From NCBI RefSeq assembly GCF_003664645.1, contig NZ_RCHC01000006.1, positions 1 to 64,000 on the forward strand: 64,000 bases of DNA, read 5' to 3'. Numbering within the stretch: the stretch's first letter is position 1; every line of letters starts with the position of its first letter. Below, piece by piece: positions 30,031 to 39,200 of this stretch. A model generated the notes under the pieces. That model saw only the letters and a program-made list of their open reading frames with translations, was not told the origin of the DNA and ran no database searches. Source of the stretch: Acinetobacter chengduensis (GTDB lineage: Bacteria; Pseudomonadota; Gammaproteobacteria; Pseudomonadales; Moraxellaceae). Made by a program: the position numbers and the translations under genes.

Positions 30031-30402
30031 AAAAAGCTCCGAGTGCCGTGACCCAAGCCACTTTGAATTTAAAATAAATTCTTTAACTTGGTGTGCTTCA
30101 ATCAGGTTGTTCTATCTTATTTTGCTTTTGAATTTAAAATATGTAGGCTTTGTTTGGCTTCAGTTTGAATTTAAATTCAAATTTTTATAGATCAGTTTAT
30201 GTTTAAATTCATTTCAAAAATAATCCTCAACATGCTTTTAAATTTAAACTGCAATTGAGCTAAATCTTGAGGTAATGGTCACAAATATTGGTATATAACT
30301 TAATCAAGAAACTAGTTATTAAGGCAAATTTAAAGCAAAGTGATGTATGGCTATTGATCCGCACACCACCTTCCAGATAGATACATATAGCTATATACGC
30401 AG
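30031..30402. repeat. AT-rich intergenic region with repeated GAATTTAAA motifs
   Basis: The 9-mer GAATTTAAA or its complement lies at 30065-30073, 30130-30138, 30167-30175 (within the palindrome TTTGAATTTAAATTCAAA, 30164-30181) and 30202-30210; another is at 30910-30918. No gene or terminator was seen. It holds the promoter of the minus-strand gene ending at 29281. Confidence 0.7.
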
Positions 30403-30894
30403 TTAAGGTAAGGTGCGCTCTAATATGCCTAAGTTCAGTTGTTCTCGGCCCATTTGTACATTGGTCGCACTACGGTCAATACCAAAAGGTTGAAGCATAA
30501 TATACAGACCATTACGCGGGTCTGCGGACTGTAAGCCTTCAGCGATATTTAAAATATGTTGCTGCATTACTGGCGATAGACTCGCTAAATTAGGTGCAGG
30601 TTCTGGTGCTTTTAAATCAAGGTTTTGAATCACAGTCGGATCCGCCGCATAATTTTGTGTATTACGCTCCAGCTTCATGACCTCTTGCTGTAATGCTTTA
30701 CGTTTTGCAGGCTCTTCTTGTGCTGGCTCAACCACTGTTTCATTTCTTAACTCACGGTCAGCCATCACCGTTAAAACTGGCAATCGCACGGCTTCAGCAT
30801 TCTCACCTGTCGTTGGCTCTGTTGCAAACGTATGTACCGTACATAAGCTTAGTACGCTAGCAATCATTAAAATATAGTATTTTGGAAGATTCAT
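30403..30894 (-). CDS. Small exported protein of unknown function
   Basis: A 163-residue protein with a signal peptide ending near residue 24 (VHTFA then TEPTTG). The start of the mature part (EAVRLPVLTVMADRELRNET) resembles a TonB-box segment, but the protein is far too short for a receptor. The rest is proline/glutamate-rich, then a helical C-terminal half. Family not recognised. Flanked by AT-rich intergenic DNA with GAATTTAAA motifs on both sides. Confidence 0.6.
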   Translation of the reverse strand: MNLPKYYILMIASVLSLCTVHTFATEPTTGENAEAVRLPVLTVMADRELRNETVVEPAQEEPAKRKALQQEVMKLERNTQNYAADPTVIQNLDLKAPEPAPNLASLSPVMQQHILNIAEGLQSADPRNGLYIMLQPFGIDRSATNVQMGREQLNLGILERTLP

Positions 30895-31036
30895 AAGACA
30901 ATTCTCAAATTTAAATTCAAAGCTTTCGTTTCTTCAAATCATCTTGAAATTGTACAATAAATCACCTTTACTTCTTTAATCCTCAGATAAACGGTGCTGC
31001 TGATACTCAGATCACAAGCTTAAACATCACGCTTTT

Positions 31037-31765
31037 TTATTGTCCAATTCTGAGCAAAACTGGAAACTGCACCTCATAGCACTGCTGTGGTTGTTGCTGC
31101 AAAAATTCAGCCATTTCCGCTAAGGGGTTTAGTCCTGTCAATTGCACATAATGTTTTAAACCCGACCATGTTTGAAAATAGTCCAACAACTGTTGCCCTG
31201 TCCAACTGTACTTCAATTGCAGTGCTGGTACAGACTGCTCTTCAAAAGGAAAAGGAATGCTTTGATAGCACTCATCTACATAGCGCCGTTCTGCATCCCA
31301 ATAGCCCTTAAGGGTCACTTTATATAAGTGCTGAATCAGCTGATCTAAGCGCAAATCAGAAGCTTCTATCAAACCATAGCCAATCACCGCCAAACAACCT
31401 TGCGGTTTTAGAACTCGTTTTACTTCTGCATAAAAGGCATCAAAATCAAACCAGTGAATTGCCTGTGCGACTGTGACTAAATCTACACTATGATCATCAA
31501 GCCCTGATTCTTCGGCAGATGCCGCCTGATAGATTACATTTTCAAGCTTTGGTGCCTGCGCCAACTGTGCAGCACTTAGGTCGGTTGCGAGTACCTGCTG
31601 AAAATACGGTGCCAACCAACCTGTAAATTGTCCAGAACCTGCACCACAATCCCATGCCAAGGCATTTTCAGCTACATGTAACATGATTTGCTCAATAATT
31701 TCCGCAGAATAACTGGGACGTGCTTGCTGATACAGCGAACTGTTATCTGAAAATAAATCCTTCAT
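31037..31765 (-). CDS. Class I SAM-dependent methyltransferase
   Basis: A 242-residue protein beginning MKDLFSDNSSLYQQARPSYSAEIIEQI. Motif I is ALAWDCGAGSGQFTGWLA (about 37-54), followed by ATDLSAAQLAQAP and motif IV VDLVTVAQAIHWFDFDAFYAEVKRVLKPQG, the pattern of UbiE/trans-aconitate-type methyltransferases (Methyltransf_11). Substrate is not predictable. Similar proteins are widespread as putative methyltransferases. Single gene. Confidence 0.88.
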   Translation of the reverse strand: MKDLFSDNSSLYQQARPSYSAEIIEQIMLHVAENALAWDCGAGSGQFTGWLAPYFQQVLATDLSAAQLAQAPKLENVIYQAASAEESGLDDHSVDLVTVAQAIHWFDFDAFYAEVKRVLKPQGCLAVIGYGLIEASDLRLDQLIQHLYKVTLKGYWDAERRYVDECYQSIPFPFEEQSVPALQLKYSWTGQQLLDYFQTWSGLKHYVQLTGLNPLAEMAEFLQQQPQQCYEVQFPVLLRIGQ

Positions 31766-31992
31766 TTTTCCTCTGCCCTCAAAGTACAGCTGTCTTGCAC
31801 CGCTCGTTTTTATGGTCTTTCAACACACATTAATACATTGTGATGCAATACAAAATAGACCGAAGGTCGCAAGCATGGGCCACGAATATTTTTATTTTAG
31901 CCACAGTTCAAATAGGGCGTTCGCCGACTGAATTTGAAATCGAGCTGCAGTACAGACGGTTGCTTTTTAAGCATATTATTAAAGTGGAGACG

Positions 31993-32026
31993 AAAAAAAG
32001 CCCCAAACATGGTTTGAGGCTTTTTT
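31993..32026 (-). terminator. Terminator of the first tRNA-Phe
   Basis: AAAAAAGCC-CAAAC / GTTTGAGGCTTTTTT stem-loop immediately downstream (minus strand) of tRNA-Phe at 32032-32107. Confidence 0.8.
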
Positions 32027-32031
32027 GAATA

Positions 32032-32107
32032 TGGTGGCGAGACCCAGGATCGAACTGGGGACACACGGATTTTCAATCCGTTGCTCTACCTACTGAGCTA
32101 TCACGCC
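32032..32107 (-). tRNA. tRNA-Phe (anticodon GAA), copy 1
   Basis: Minus strand GGCGTGATAGCTCAG ... CTCGCCACCA, with encoded CCA; anticodon loop TTGAAAA gives GAA. Identical to copy 2 at 32242-32317. Confidence 0.97.
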
Positions 32108-32117
32108 GATGCGGTGT

Positions 32118-32146
32118 ATTAAGCCGTATCTGGTCACATTAGTCAA
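32118..32146 (-). promoter_or_regulatory. Promoter of tRNA-Phe copy 1
   Basis: TTGACT (32141-32146), 17-base spacer, CTTAAT (32118-32123) on the minus strand, with the tRNA starting 11 bases after the -10. Confidence 0.6.
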
Positions 32147-32188
32147 TCAAAATTATGATTATTTTTTCCGAGTGAATAAATTTTAGGC

Positions 32189-32217
32189 AAAAAAAATCCT
32201 TGATGGGATCAAGGATT
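32189..32217 (-). terminator. Terminator of tRNA-Phe copy 2
   Basis: On the minus strand AATCCTTGATCCCATCAAGGATT is followed by a run of Ts, 25 bases after the tRNA. Confidence 0.8.
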
Positions 32218-32241
32218 GAAACTTTAAATAAGTTTTGAATA

Positions 32242-32317
32242 TGGTGGCGAGACCCAGGATCGAACTGGGGACACACGGATTTTCAATCCGTTGCTCTACC
32301 TACTGAGCTATCACGCC
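32242..32317 (-). tRNA. tRNA-Phe (anticodon GAA), copy 2
   Basis: Same 76-base sequence as copy 1, including the flanking TTTTGAATA and CACGCCGATG bases, indicating a local duplication. It has its own promoter and terminator. Confidence 0.97.
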
Positions 32318-32327
32318 GATGTCGCGT

Positions 32328-32356
32328 ATTAAACAGTTTAAGCGACATGCCGTCAA
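32328..32356 (-). promoter_or_regulatory. Promoter of tRNA-Phe copy 2
   Basis: TTGACG (32351-32356), 17-base spacer, TTTAAT (32328-32333) on the minus strand. Confidence 0.65.
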
Positions 32357-32546
32357 GCATCATCAGTGCTTTTTTGCGTGTTTGTTTACTTTTACAGCAA
32401 TATTTCACACCGATTGATTATTTTTTGTTTAAAACTCAGTTTTTTAGCGCTATTTCTTTGCTTTTTAGCATGGCCTCTTGGCGCTATCCAATGTGATTAT
32501 TTTCTTTTTATCTTATTTTTGCAGAGGGCTGGTATTTATATGGCAT

Positions 32547-32570
32547 AAAAAAGCAGCCCGAAGACTGCTT
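32547..32570 (-). terminator. Terminator of the GNAT gene with TTCG tetraloop
   Basis: On the minus strand AAGCAGTC-TTCG-GGCTGCTT then TTTTTAT, 28 bases past the stop. The UUCG tetraloop makes it very stable. Confidence 0.85.
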
Positions 32571-32598
32571 AAGATGTCATTATAATTTATGCAAAATT

Positions 32599-32976
32599 TT
32601 ACAGCTTGTCTAAATGTGCCAAGCAACGGTGAATCGCGCCACAACCTGGTTCAAATACTTTGACACCTTTTTCTTCTTCCATACGACATGCTTCGCTCAC
32701 CAGCCTTTCTGCAACACCGCGACCGCGATTTGCTGGATGAACCACAATATTTTCGAGGACTTTACTTTCACCTTGTCCAGTACACCAAATTGCACCAATC
32801 AGTTTGGTGTTAAACTCTGCAGTATAGAATAAAGTATATTGCGTTAAACTTTGTTCTAGTTGCTCAATGGCATCCGCGCCGTCACTAAACTCTGGGCTGG
32901 TGTCATACAGTCGCTCAAGCTGGCTGCGTACTTCATCATTTTCCAAAGAAGTATAGGCATGTACGGTAATAGGCAT
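32599..32976 (-). CDS. GNAT family N-acetyltransferase
   Basis: A 125-residue acetyltransferase fold with the acetyl-CoA-binding motif [25 protein letters not shown] (R-x-x-G-x-G/A type, about 73-96). Its short C-terminal part [25 protein letters not shown] carries two cysteines. Length and the [11 protein letters not shown] ending suggest the PanM/PanZ-like or small GNAT group, but the substrate cannot be called. Divergent from hisB. Confidence 0.8.
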   Translation of the reverse strand: MPITVHAYTSLENDEVRSQLERLYDTSPEFSDGADAIEQLEQSLTQYTLFYTAEFNTKLIGAIWCTGQGESKVLENIVVHPANRGRGVAERLVSEACRMEEEKGVKVFEPGCGAIHRCLAHLDKL

Positions 32977-33068
32977 TGATAAACCCTCCTGAGCAATCTA
33001 ATATCGTTGACTTCGTCATTAAGGCGAAAAATTTTACATCATTTTTAACGTTTTTGAGGAACGTGTCT

Positions 33069-33662
33069 ATGACAGATCGTATCAGCGAAGTGGTAAGAAA
33101 CACTAACGAAACTAAAATCCGAGTTCGTTTGAACCTCGATGGTACAGGTCAAGGCACCCTCAATACTGGTATTCCATTTTTAGATCATATGATTGATCAA
33201 ATCAAGCGACATGGCTTATTTGATATTGATATTCATTGTGATGGCGACCTCGAAATTGATGACCATCATACTGTAGAAGACTGCGGTATTACTTTAGGCC
33301 AAGCCTTTGCACAAGCATTGGGCGATAAAAAAGGTTTGAAGCGCTATGGTCATTTCTATGCGCCACTGGATGAATCTCTAAGCCGTGTAGTCATCGATTT
33401 ATCTGGTCGTCCGGGCCTATTTATGGATATTCCATTTACACGTGCCATGATTGGTCGCTTTGATGTTGATTTATTTTCAGAATTCTTCCAAGGTTTTGTG
33501 AACCATTCATTAATGACGGTACACATTGATAACTTGAAAGGCAAAAACAGTCATCACCAAATTGAAAGCACATTTAAAGCATTTGCTCGTGCACTTCGTA
33601 TGGCATGTGAAATTGATCCACGTGCTGCCAATACTGTTGCTTCAACCAAAGGGACTTTGTAA
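33069..33662 (+). CDS. hisB: Imidazoleglycerol-phosphate dehydratase
   Basis: A 197-residue stand-alone dehydratase (no phosphatase domain) that converts imidazoleglycerol phosphate to imidazoleacetol phosphate in histidine synthesis. The metal-binding signatures are present: [24 protein letters not shown] and [28 protein letters not shown]. The start at 33069 ([12 protein letters not shown]) is chosen because GAGGA lies 8 bases upstream; the frame is open 31 codons further upstream. hisH begins in the stop codon (TAATG). Confidence 0.97.
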   Translation: MTDRISEVVRNTNETKIRVRLNLDGTGQGTLNTGIPFLDHMIDQIKRHGLFDIDIHCDGDLEIDDHHTVEDCGITLGQAFAQALGDKKGLKRYGHFYAPLDESLSRVVIDLSGRPGLFMDIPFTRAMIGRFDVDLFSEFFQGFVNHSLMTVHIDNLKGKNSHHQIESTFKAFARALRMACEIDPRAANTVASTKGTL

Positions 33663-34279
33663 TGACCCGTATTGCCCTTCTTGACTATGGCATGGGAAAT
33701 CTTCACTCTGCAGCCAAAGCACTAGAGCATGTTGGTGCAACAGTCGATGTGACCAATGACCCGAAGTTAATTGCTCAGGCAGATAAAATTGTATTTCCTG
33801 GTGTAGGTGCAATGCGCGACTGCATGCAAGGTATGCACGAAGCTGGTATTGATGAAGTGGTACGTAAGGCAGCCTTCAACAAGCCAGTTTTAGCAATTTG
33901 TGTGGGCATGCAAGCATTAATGCAACACTCTGAAGAAAATGGCGGTGCCGATGCACTGGGCATTTTTGAAGGTGTGGTTAAACGCTTCCCAGATGTAGAA
34001 GGTTTAAAAGTACCGCACATGGGTTGGAACCAAGTGCATCAAGCAGATCCGAGCCATCCAATGTGGAATAACATTGAACAAGACGCTCGTTTTTACTTTG
34101 TACATAGCTTCTATGTTGAACCTAAAGATAAAGCGCTTGTGGCAGCGACGTGTGATTATGGCCTAGAATTTTGTACAGCGATTCATCAAGAAAACTTGTT
34201 TGCGACGCAGTTCCATCCAGAAAAGAGCCATACTGCTGGTTTACAATTGTTAAAGAACTTTGTGGAATGGGATATTTAA
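33662..34279 (+). CDS. hisH: Imidazole glycerol phosphate synthase subunit HisH
   Basis: A 205-residue class I glutamine amidotransferase that supplies ammonia to HisF. It shows the [16 protein letters not shown] start, the nucleophile cysteine in [13 protein letters not shown] (about 80), and the catalytic histidine and glutamate in [13 protein letters not shown]. Translationally coupled to hisB by a one-base overlap. Its partner hisF lies 10.7 kb away. A terminator follows. Confidence 0.97.
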   Translation: MTRIALLDYGMGNLHSAAKALEHVGATVDVTNDPKLIAQADKIVFPGVGAMRDCMQGMHEAGIDEVVRKAAFNKPVLAICVGMQALMQHSEENGGADALGIFEGVVKRFPDVEGLKVPHMGWNQVHQADPSHPMWNNIEQDARFYFVHSFYVEPKDKALVAATCDYGLEFCTAIHQENLFATQFHPEKSHTAGLQLLKNFVEWDI

Positions 34280-34294
34280 GTCCATTTCAAAGTT

Positions 34295-34324
34295 AAAAAG
34301 CCAACAAATATGTTGGCTTTTTTT
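34295..34324 (+). terminator. Terminator of hisB-hisH
   Basis: AAAAAGCCAACA / TGTTGGCTTTTTTT with a 5-6 base loop, 15 bases after the hisH stop. Confidence 0.9.
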
Positions 34325-34727
34325 ATGACTCATGGTCATGATTTTAAATTTAATTCACTATAAGTTAAATAATTTCAAAATCTTATCTTTTAAAACAGCA
34401 CTAAAAGTCTGAACTTTAAAAAATAAAATATTCACTTAATACATTAATTAATAATTCACTTTCAGTGTGTCATGAAGTGTAGTCTCTTGAGTGTAAAAGT
34501 AGCATTAAAGGCCTGTTTTTTATAAAAAATAATTACATTTTCTCACAATTCTTTTTTATAACAATATTTGCTTGTTTTTTAACACAAAAACCATAAATAG
34601 TGACATATATCACCTTTATATGCATTTTTTATAGTTTGTTCACACTATGTTTGTCTGTTAAACATAAATGGTAAGACCTCTTCATGAACTTTCGAATACA
34701 AGAAATGCATAAACGGAGAATTCCAAA
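34325..34727. other. Very AT-rich leader before the repeat protein
   Basis: About 400 bases with no ORF, RNA gene or clear sigma70 promoter; long A/T tracts suggest H-NS binding. The region ends with ACGGAG nine bases before the ATG of the repeat protein. It is unusually long for a single small gene and may carry a regulated promoter. Confidence 0.5.
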
Positions 34728-35726
34728 ATGTTTAAATTATTTTCGGGCAAAATCAGTGGCGTTTTAACGCTAGGTTTACAGGGCCTCACCAAAGCTGTGG
34801 GCCATATTTTAGATGCCGTCGTACATACAGCCGATGCACTTATTGATACATTGGGCGTAGTTCTCTCTCCACTCACAAGCGCTTTAAGCCATGTACCTGT
34901 GCTGGGTACAACGGTGAATAAAGTCTTAGACACCACCACAAATCTTTTAGATTCAGTTACAGGTGAATTACACCAAACTGCACATACGTTAAAAACAGGT
35001 AACCTTGAAGGCGGTGTGATTGACCTGCTTGATGGTGTCACTAGCATTGCAGGCAATGCGGTTACAGGTGTTGCAGGCTTAGCGGACCATGTAGTTGGCT
35101 TAACCGACCCACTGACAGAAGTACTCGGTCAAGTGCCAGTATTAGGTGGTGCAGTTTCTGCCGTAGGCGGTACAGTAGACAACTTATTGGGCTTTGTAGG
35201 TGAAACAGGCCAATATGTAGCAGACATCAACCCAACCGATCTTTTAAATGATCTTGCATCTAATCCAACTGGAACATTGGGTGGTATCGTACAAGATCTT
35301 GCAGGCTCTGGTGCAAACCTTGTAGCAGACTTAAATCCATTGGTTGATCTTGCTTCACAAATTCCAGTATTGGGTAGTGTTGTAGGTGCGGTCAGCGAAA
35401 CTGGCACCAACTTAACAGGCTTGTTAGGCGAAACTGGCCAATATATTGGCGGCATTGATGCTGGCCAATTTGTAGGTAGCTTACTGACCAATCCAATTGC
35501 TACTGCCGGTGAATTGGTTCAACAGGTGTCAGGTACGGTTGATAGCCTACTAGATGACATTGCGCCAATTACTGATTTAACCAACCCAGTCCCTGTGGTG
35601 AATGTTGCTGTCGATGCTGTAGGTGCATTGGCAGGAGGCTTAACTGCGGGTCTATACGATGCAGGAACAGTGTTAAGCACTGCACCATCTTTATTGGATC
35701 AATTCCAATTGCCTTCTTTTGTCTAA
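34728..35726 (+). CDS. Repeat protein with PVLG-headed units
   Basis: A 332-residue protein, rich in G, V, L, T, D and almost free of aromatic residues and cysteine. PVLG occurs at residues 57-60, 137-140 and 213-216, with a degenerate fourth (PVPVV, 287-291), giving repeat units of 75-80 residues. Units 2 and 3 share the segment GETGQY followed by an ID/IN and NP motif. The N-terminus is amphipathic (MFKLFSGKISGVLTLGLQGL) with no classical signal peptide. The composition resembles surface or secreted repeat proteins. Function unknown; terminated separately. Confidence 0.75.
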   Translation: MFKLFSGKISGVLTLGLQGLTKAVGHILDAVVHTADALIDTLGVVLSPLTSALSHVPVLGTTVNKVLDTTTNLLDSVTGELHQTAHTLKTGNLEGGVIDLLDGVTSIAGNAVTGVAGLADHVVGLTDPLTEVLGQVPVLGGAVSAVGGTVDNLLGFVGETGQYVADINPTDLLNDLASNPTGTLGGIVQDLAGSGANLVADLNPLVDLASQIPVLGSVVGAVSETGTNLTGLLGETGQYIGGIDAGQFVGSLLTNPIATAGELVQQVSGTVDSLLDDIAPITDLTNPVPVVNVAVDAVGALAGGLTAGLYDAGTVLSTAPSLLDQFQLPSFV

Positions 35727-35770
35727 TAGCTCCCAATTACATAGTTAGCTCATATTGTAACTTCGCACTT

Positions 35771-35799
35771 AAAAACCTGCCCTCATGGCAGGTTTTTTT
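35771..35799 (+). terminator. Terminator of the repeat protein gene
   Basis: AAAAACCTGCC / GGCAGGTTTTTTT with a CTCAT loop, 45 bases after the stop. Confidence 0.9.
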
Positions 35800-35906
35800 G
35801 GTTAGCACATCGATGCTGTGTTGTTGTCTGATACGACAACGCTTACTTTGCCTATTTTTTGAAAAGATATTAAGCTCAAATACTTGCTTACTTTCGTGTC
35901 CACCCC

Positions 35907-36584
35907 ATGGATCAATTACAACATACCACACTGCCTAATAAAGAAGATATTCAGCACTTCCCTCTCTTTCAGAGCTTGCCTGCTGAGCAGATCATGGTGA
36001 TTGATCGCAAAGAACAATGCCAGGCTATTGCAACTGAACTGATGCAAGCCGCGCTGTTAGGTTTTGACTCAGAATCTAAACCGACCTTTCAAAAAGGCGA
36101 AGTCGCGACTGGCCCGCACTTAATTCAATTGGCCACGCATGAACGTGCATATCTCTTTCAGGTGAATACCGAAATTTTAGCGTTTTTAAAACCGATCTTT
36201 GCCAATCGAGATCAAATTAAAGTCGGCTTTGGTCTTAAAAATGACGCTCATCTATTTCGTAAAAAAGGCATCGAACTGAACAGTGTGATTGAGCTATCGA
36301 AGTGCTTTAAAGCCTTTGGTTTAGACAATCCAGTCGGGCTTAAAAATGCCATGGCACTGCTGTTTCGGGTCAACTTTCCGAAAAGTAAAAGCGTCAGCAC
36401 CTCGAACTGGTCTAGAAAGCAATTGCTTCCCCAACAAGTGGCCTATGCTGCTGCCGATGCTTACGCCCCCGTACTGGTTTTTGAAGAGCTTCTACGTTTA
36501 GGTCTATTACCAAAGGACATCCCCAATACCTCACTCAAACTACGTATACGGCCGAATAAAATAAATCCAGCATCAGACGCTTAG
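35907..36584 (+). CDS. 3'-5' exonuclease, DEDD superfamily
   Basis: A 225-residue DnaQ-like exonuclease of the WRN/RNase D type (DNA_pol_A_exo1). Exo I is LLGFDSESKP (Asp54, Glu56), Exo II is around IKVGFGLKNDAHLFRKKGI, and Exo III is QVAYAAADAYAP (DEDDy tyrosine). It lacks the HRDC domains of RNase D and is closest in layout to stand-alone WRN-like exonucleases. It precedes hisA by 69 bases in the same direction. Substrate (DNA or RNA) is not predictable. Confidence 0.88.
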   Translation: MDQLQHTTLPNKEDIQHFPLFQSLPAEQIMVIDRKEQCQAIATELMQAALLGFDSESKPTFQKGEVATGPHLIQLATHERAYLFQVNTEILAFLKPIFANRDQIKVGFGLKNDAHLFRKKGIELNSVIELSKCFKAFGLDNPVGLKNAMALLFRVNFPKSKSVSTSNWSRKQLLPQQVAYAAADAYAPVLVFEELLRLGLLPKDIPNTSLKLRIRPNKINPASDA

Positions 36585-36653
36585 CGTTTTGCGAATACTT
36601 TGTTAAGATGGCGCACATTGTATTCAATTTAAGATTGGGCGAGGAGCGCAAGC

Positions 36654-37376
36654 ATGCTGATCATCCCTGCAATTGACCTGAAAGATGGCAAATGTGTTCG
36701 TTTAAAACAAGGTCGTATGGAAGACGATACTGTATTTTCTGATGATCCAGTGGCAACTGCACAGCATTGGGTGAATGAAGGCGCGCGTCGCTTGCATTTG
36801 GTTGACTTAAATGGCGCTTTTGCAGGTACTCCTATTCATAAGCCTGTGGTTGAAGCAATTGCAAAAGCTCAACCCAACCTCCCAATCCAAATTGGTGGTG
36901 GTATTCGTTCACTTGAAACCATTGAACACTACCTAGATGCTGGCGTGTCGTATGTGATCATCGGGACTAAAGCTGTTCAAAACCCTGAATTTGTTGAAGA
37001 AGCTTGTCAAAAATTTGCAGGCCACATCATTGTAGGTATTGATGCAATGAATGGCATGGTAGCAACTGATGGCTGGGCAAACGTGACAGATGTGAAAGCA
37101 ACTGAGCTGGCAAAACGTTTTGCTGATGCGGGTGTTTCAAGCATTGTGTATACAGACATTGCACGTGACGGCATGATGCAAGGTGTAAACATCGAACAAA
37201 CTGTTAATCTAGCAAGCCATTCTGGTTTACCCGTGATTGCTTCTGGTGGCGTAACCAATATTGATGATGTACACGGTTTAAAAGGCCGACCAGGCATTTT
37301 AGGTGCGATTACAGGTCGTGCAATTTATGAAGGCACGCTAAACCTTCGTGAAGCTCAAGCAGTGTTAGACGCTTAA
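36654..37376 (+). CDS. hisA: Phosphoribosylformimino-5-aminoimidazole carboxamide ribotide isomerase
   Basis: A 240-residue TIM-barrel isomerase, the fourth step of histidine synthesis. The first catalytic aspartate is in [18 protein letters not shown] and the second in [14 protein letters not shown]. Phosphate-binding loops QIGGGIRS and ASGGVTN are intact. A good GAGGAG ribosome site precedes the ATG. Related to HisF, which is encoded about 7.6 kb downstream, so the his genes are dispersed. Confidence 0.97.
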   Translation: MLIIPAIDLKDGKCVRLKQGRMEDDTVFSDDPVATAQHWVNEGARRLHLVDLNGAFAGTPIHKPVVEAIAKAQPNLPIQIGGGIRSLETIEHYLDAGVSYVIIGTKAVQNPEFVEEACQKFAGHIIVGIDAMNGMVATDGWANVTDVKATELAKRFADAGVSSIVYTDIARDGMMQGVNIEQTVNLASHSGLPVIASGGVTNIDDVHGLKGRPGILGAITGRAIYEGTLNLREAQAVLDA

Positions 37377-37398
37377 TTCAGCTTCTGGTTGTGCTTTC

Positions 37399-37423
37399 AA
37401 AGAGGTCTACGGACCTCTTTTTT
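37399..37423 (+). terminator. Terminator of hisA
   Basis: AAAGAGGTC-TACG-GACCTCTTTTTTA, 23 bases past the stop. Confidence 0.9.
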
Positions 37424-37451
37424 ATTTCTGCGACTTTACGATCACAGCTGA

Positions 37452-38168
37452 TCAATGCAAATAAGCTTCTGTTATGACTGAACTGATCCGTAGTAATCGT
37501 CTTTCTGCTTCCCAACAAAATAAATAATGATACTCACGCATAGATTGAGGCTGATAGATAGAAGGGAAATCCGCTTTTAACGCCTGCTGATCTATTTCTA
37601 TATTTTCATCACATTGAAAATCACGTTGTTGAACCACATTCCAATATTTTTGATCATCACCATAAACAATGTAGGATTTTGGTTGAAAATAAGAGTTGTC
37701 ATGCATTCTCCAAAAACGCCCCATACAGCTCTGATTCTTATCTAAGCAATATCGCTTCAGCTGAGCTAAAAAATGGACTTTTTTCTTTGGCCACGATGCT
37801 GAAAATAACCCAAGCTCATCATCATTCACTCGCTCTTTATACGCCTGCTGTAACAACCAATTATCCAGCTTTAGCGCATCCTCCACTTGAAGCTGGTAGA
37901 AAAATACATAATTTTCATTGGCTTTAATGTATGGGGGCTTGATCAATACTGTTTTAAATTTATATGCAATCAATTCGTTGCATTGATGATTGGTAGAAAA
38001 TTGAGCGATAAATTCACAGTTCTGCTGCCTGAAATTTTTAAAGTGAGCATAAAGCGCATTTATTTCTGCTTTTAAACCATAGGCATAAAACCCAAAGCAC
38101 AGCGCTAGAAAAATACAAATACCCATTAAAATGATGCGCATGCTAAGCTCGATTTTTTTAGTTTTCAT
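37452..38168 (-). CDS. Membrane-anchored protein of unknown function
   Basis: A 238-residue protein with a short basic start (MKTKKIELSMR), one membrane helix (about 11-30, IILMGICIFLALCFGFYAYGL) and a periplasmic domain rich in aromatic residues, with several cysteines (NCEFIAQF, HQCNELIAY, RYCLDKNQSCMGRFW, FQCDENIEI, YLFCWEAERRLL) that could form disulfides. No family recognised. It is single, and its 3' end is near hisA's terminator. Confidence 0.6.
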   Translation of the reverse strand: MKTKKIELSMRIILMGICIFLALCFGFYAYGLKAEINALYAHFKNFRQQNCEFIAQFSTNHQCNELIAYKFKTVLIKPPYIKANENYVFFYQLQVEDALKLDNWLLQQAYKERVNDDELGLFSASWPKKKVHFLAQLKRYCLDKNQSCMGRFWRMHDNSYFQPKSYIVYGDDQKYWNVVQQRDFQCDENIEIDQQALKADFPSIYQPQSMREYHYLFCWEAERRLLRISSVITEAYLH

Positions 38169-38243
38169 TCGAATCTTAGTGTCTAATCTAAATAAGGTAT
38201 AAGATGTAGGTCAAGAATTTACCGCGTTTTTACTTACGATTTT

Positions 38244-39146
38244 ATGCTGTCCTCTGCTCTATCTGCGCAAATCAAAACTAGGCTTCCTCAAATTTCCCTT
38301 ATCCTCATTACCATTATTTGGGGAGGGAGTTTTCTCACCGTACAATACGGCCTTAATTTTAGTAGTCCCCTGATTTTTGTCGGTCTACGCTTTGCAGCCG
38401 CAACATTTGCCGTCAGTGTGTTGTCATGGAAATACCTCAAAGGCTTGAATCGCCATGAAGTGTTTGCAGGATTTTGTATTGGCGCAGTCATTGCGATTGG
38501 CTACGGCACACAAACCATTGGCTTACAAAGCATTAGTAGCAGTGAATCGGCATTTTTAACTGCACTCTACGTTCCACTAGTGCCCATTTTTATGTGGCTG
38601 TGCTTTAAGCACCGTCCACACCTTATGACATGGTTGGGCGTACTATTCGCCTTTGTTGGCTTGGTTTTTTTAACAGGAAATGGCTTTGGCGCCATACAGC
38701 TAAATTTTGGTCAAATCATTACCCTGATCGGCTCGATTGCCATCGCTTTTGAAATTATTCTGATCAGTTATTTTGCCAAGACGGTGAATTTACGACGTGT
38801 CACGGTATTACAACTCGCGTTTGCTTCATTAATTTGTTTTATGATTGCCCCACTCAATGGTGAAATCAGCCTGCCTCAGTTTGAGTGGCCTCTTATTGCT
38901 ACGCTTTGTGGCTTAGGTTTAGCCAGTGCAGTGATTCAAATGGTGATGAACTGGGCGCAGCGCATGGTCGATCCTTCACAAGCTGCCATTATTTATGCAG
39001 GTGAACCACTATGGGCTGCACTCATTGGTCGTATTGCAGGTGAACGTTTAGCGCCACTGGCTTTAATTGGTGGCATGCTCGTTGTGATTGGCGTGATTGT
39101 TAGCGAATGGCGACCTAAATTTTTGAAACGAAAATTTGAAAAGTAA
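38244..39146 (+). CDS. DMT superfamily transporter (EamA family)
   Basis: A 300-residue protein with about ten hydrophobic helices arranged as two EamA repeats. The first begins LILITIIWGGSFLTVQYGL, the second near IITLIGSIAIAFEIILISYF and ends with the characteristic DPSQAAIIYAGEPLWAALIGRIAGERL. Family members export amino acids, nucleosides or other small metabolites; substrate is not predictable. Divergent from the upstream gene and followed by a terminator. Confidence 0.9.
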   Translation: MLSSALSAQIKTRLPQISLILITIIWGGSFLTVQYGLNFSSPLIFVGLRFAAATFAVSVLSWKYLKGLNRHEVFAGFCIGAVIAIGYGTQTIGLQSISSSESAFLTALYVPLVPIFMWLCFKHRPHLMTWLGVLFAFVGLVFLTGNGFGAIQLNFGQIITLIGSIAIAFEIILISYFAKTVNLRRVTVLQLAFASLICFMIAPLNGEISLPQFEWPLIATLCGLGLASAVIQMVMNWAQRMVDPSQAAIIYAGEPLWAALIGRIAGERLAPLALIGGMLVVIGVIVSEWRPKFLKRKFEK

Positions 39147-39167
39147 TTGAATACCCTAGCTGAGCTT

Positions 39168-39196
39168 AACCCTCTCCTCTAAAGAGAGGGTTTTTT
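39168..39196. terminator. Terminator between convergent genes
   Basis: AACCCTCTC / GAGAGGGTTTTTT with a short loop; T run on the plus strand. Lies between the DMT transporter and the convergent oxidoreductase. Confidence 0.85.
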
Positions 39197-39200
39197 AATG

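Noticed and set aside
32366..32548. 60-residue hydrophobic frame after tRNA-Phe
   Set aside because: Lies in AT-rich DNA next to tRNA promoters, no ribosome site, and runs into a terminator; probably chance.
35129..35491. 120-residue frame antisense to the PVLG repeat protein
   Set aside because: Antisense shadow of a repetitive gene with no ribosome site.
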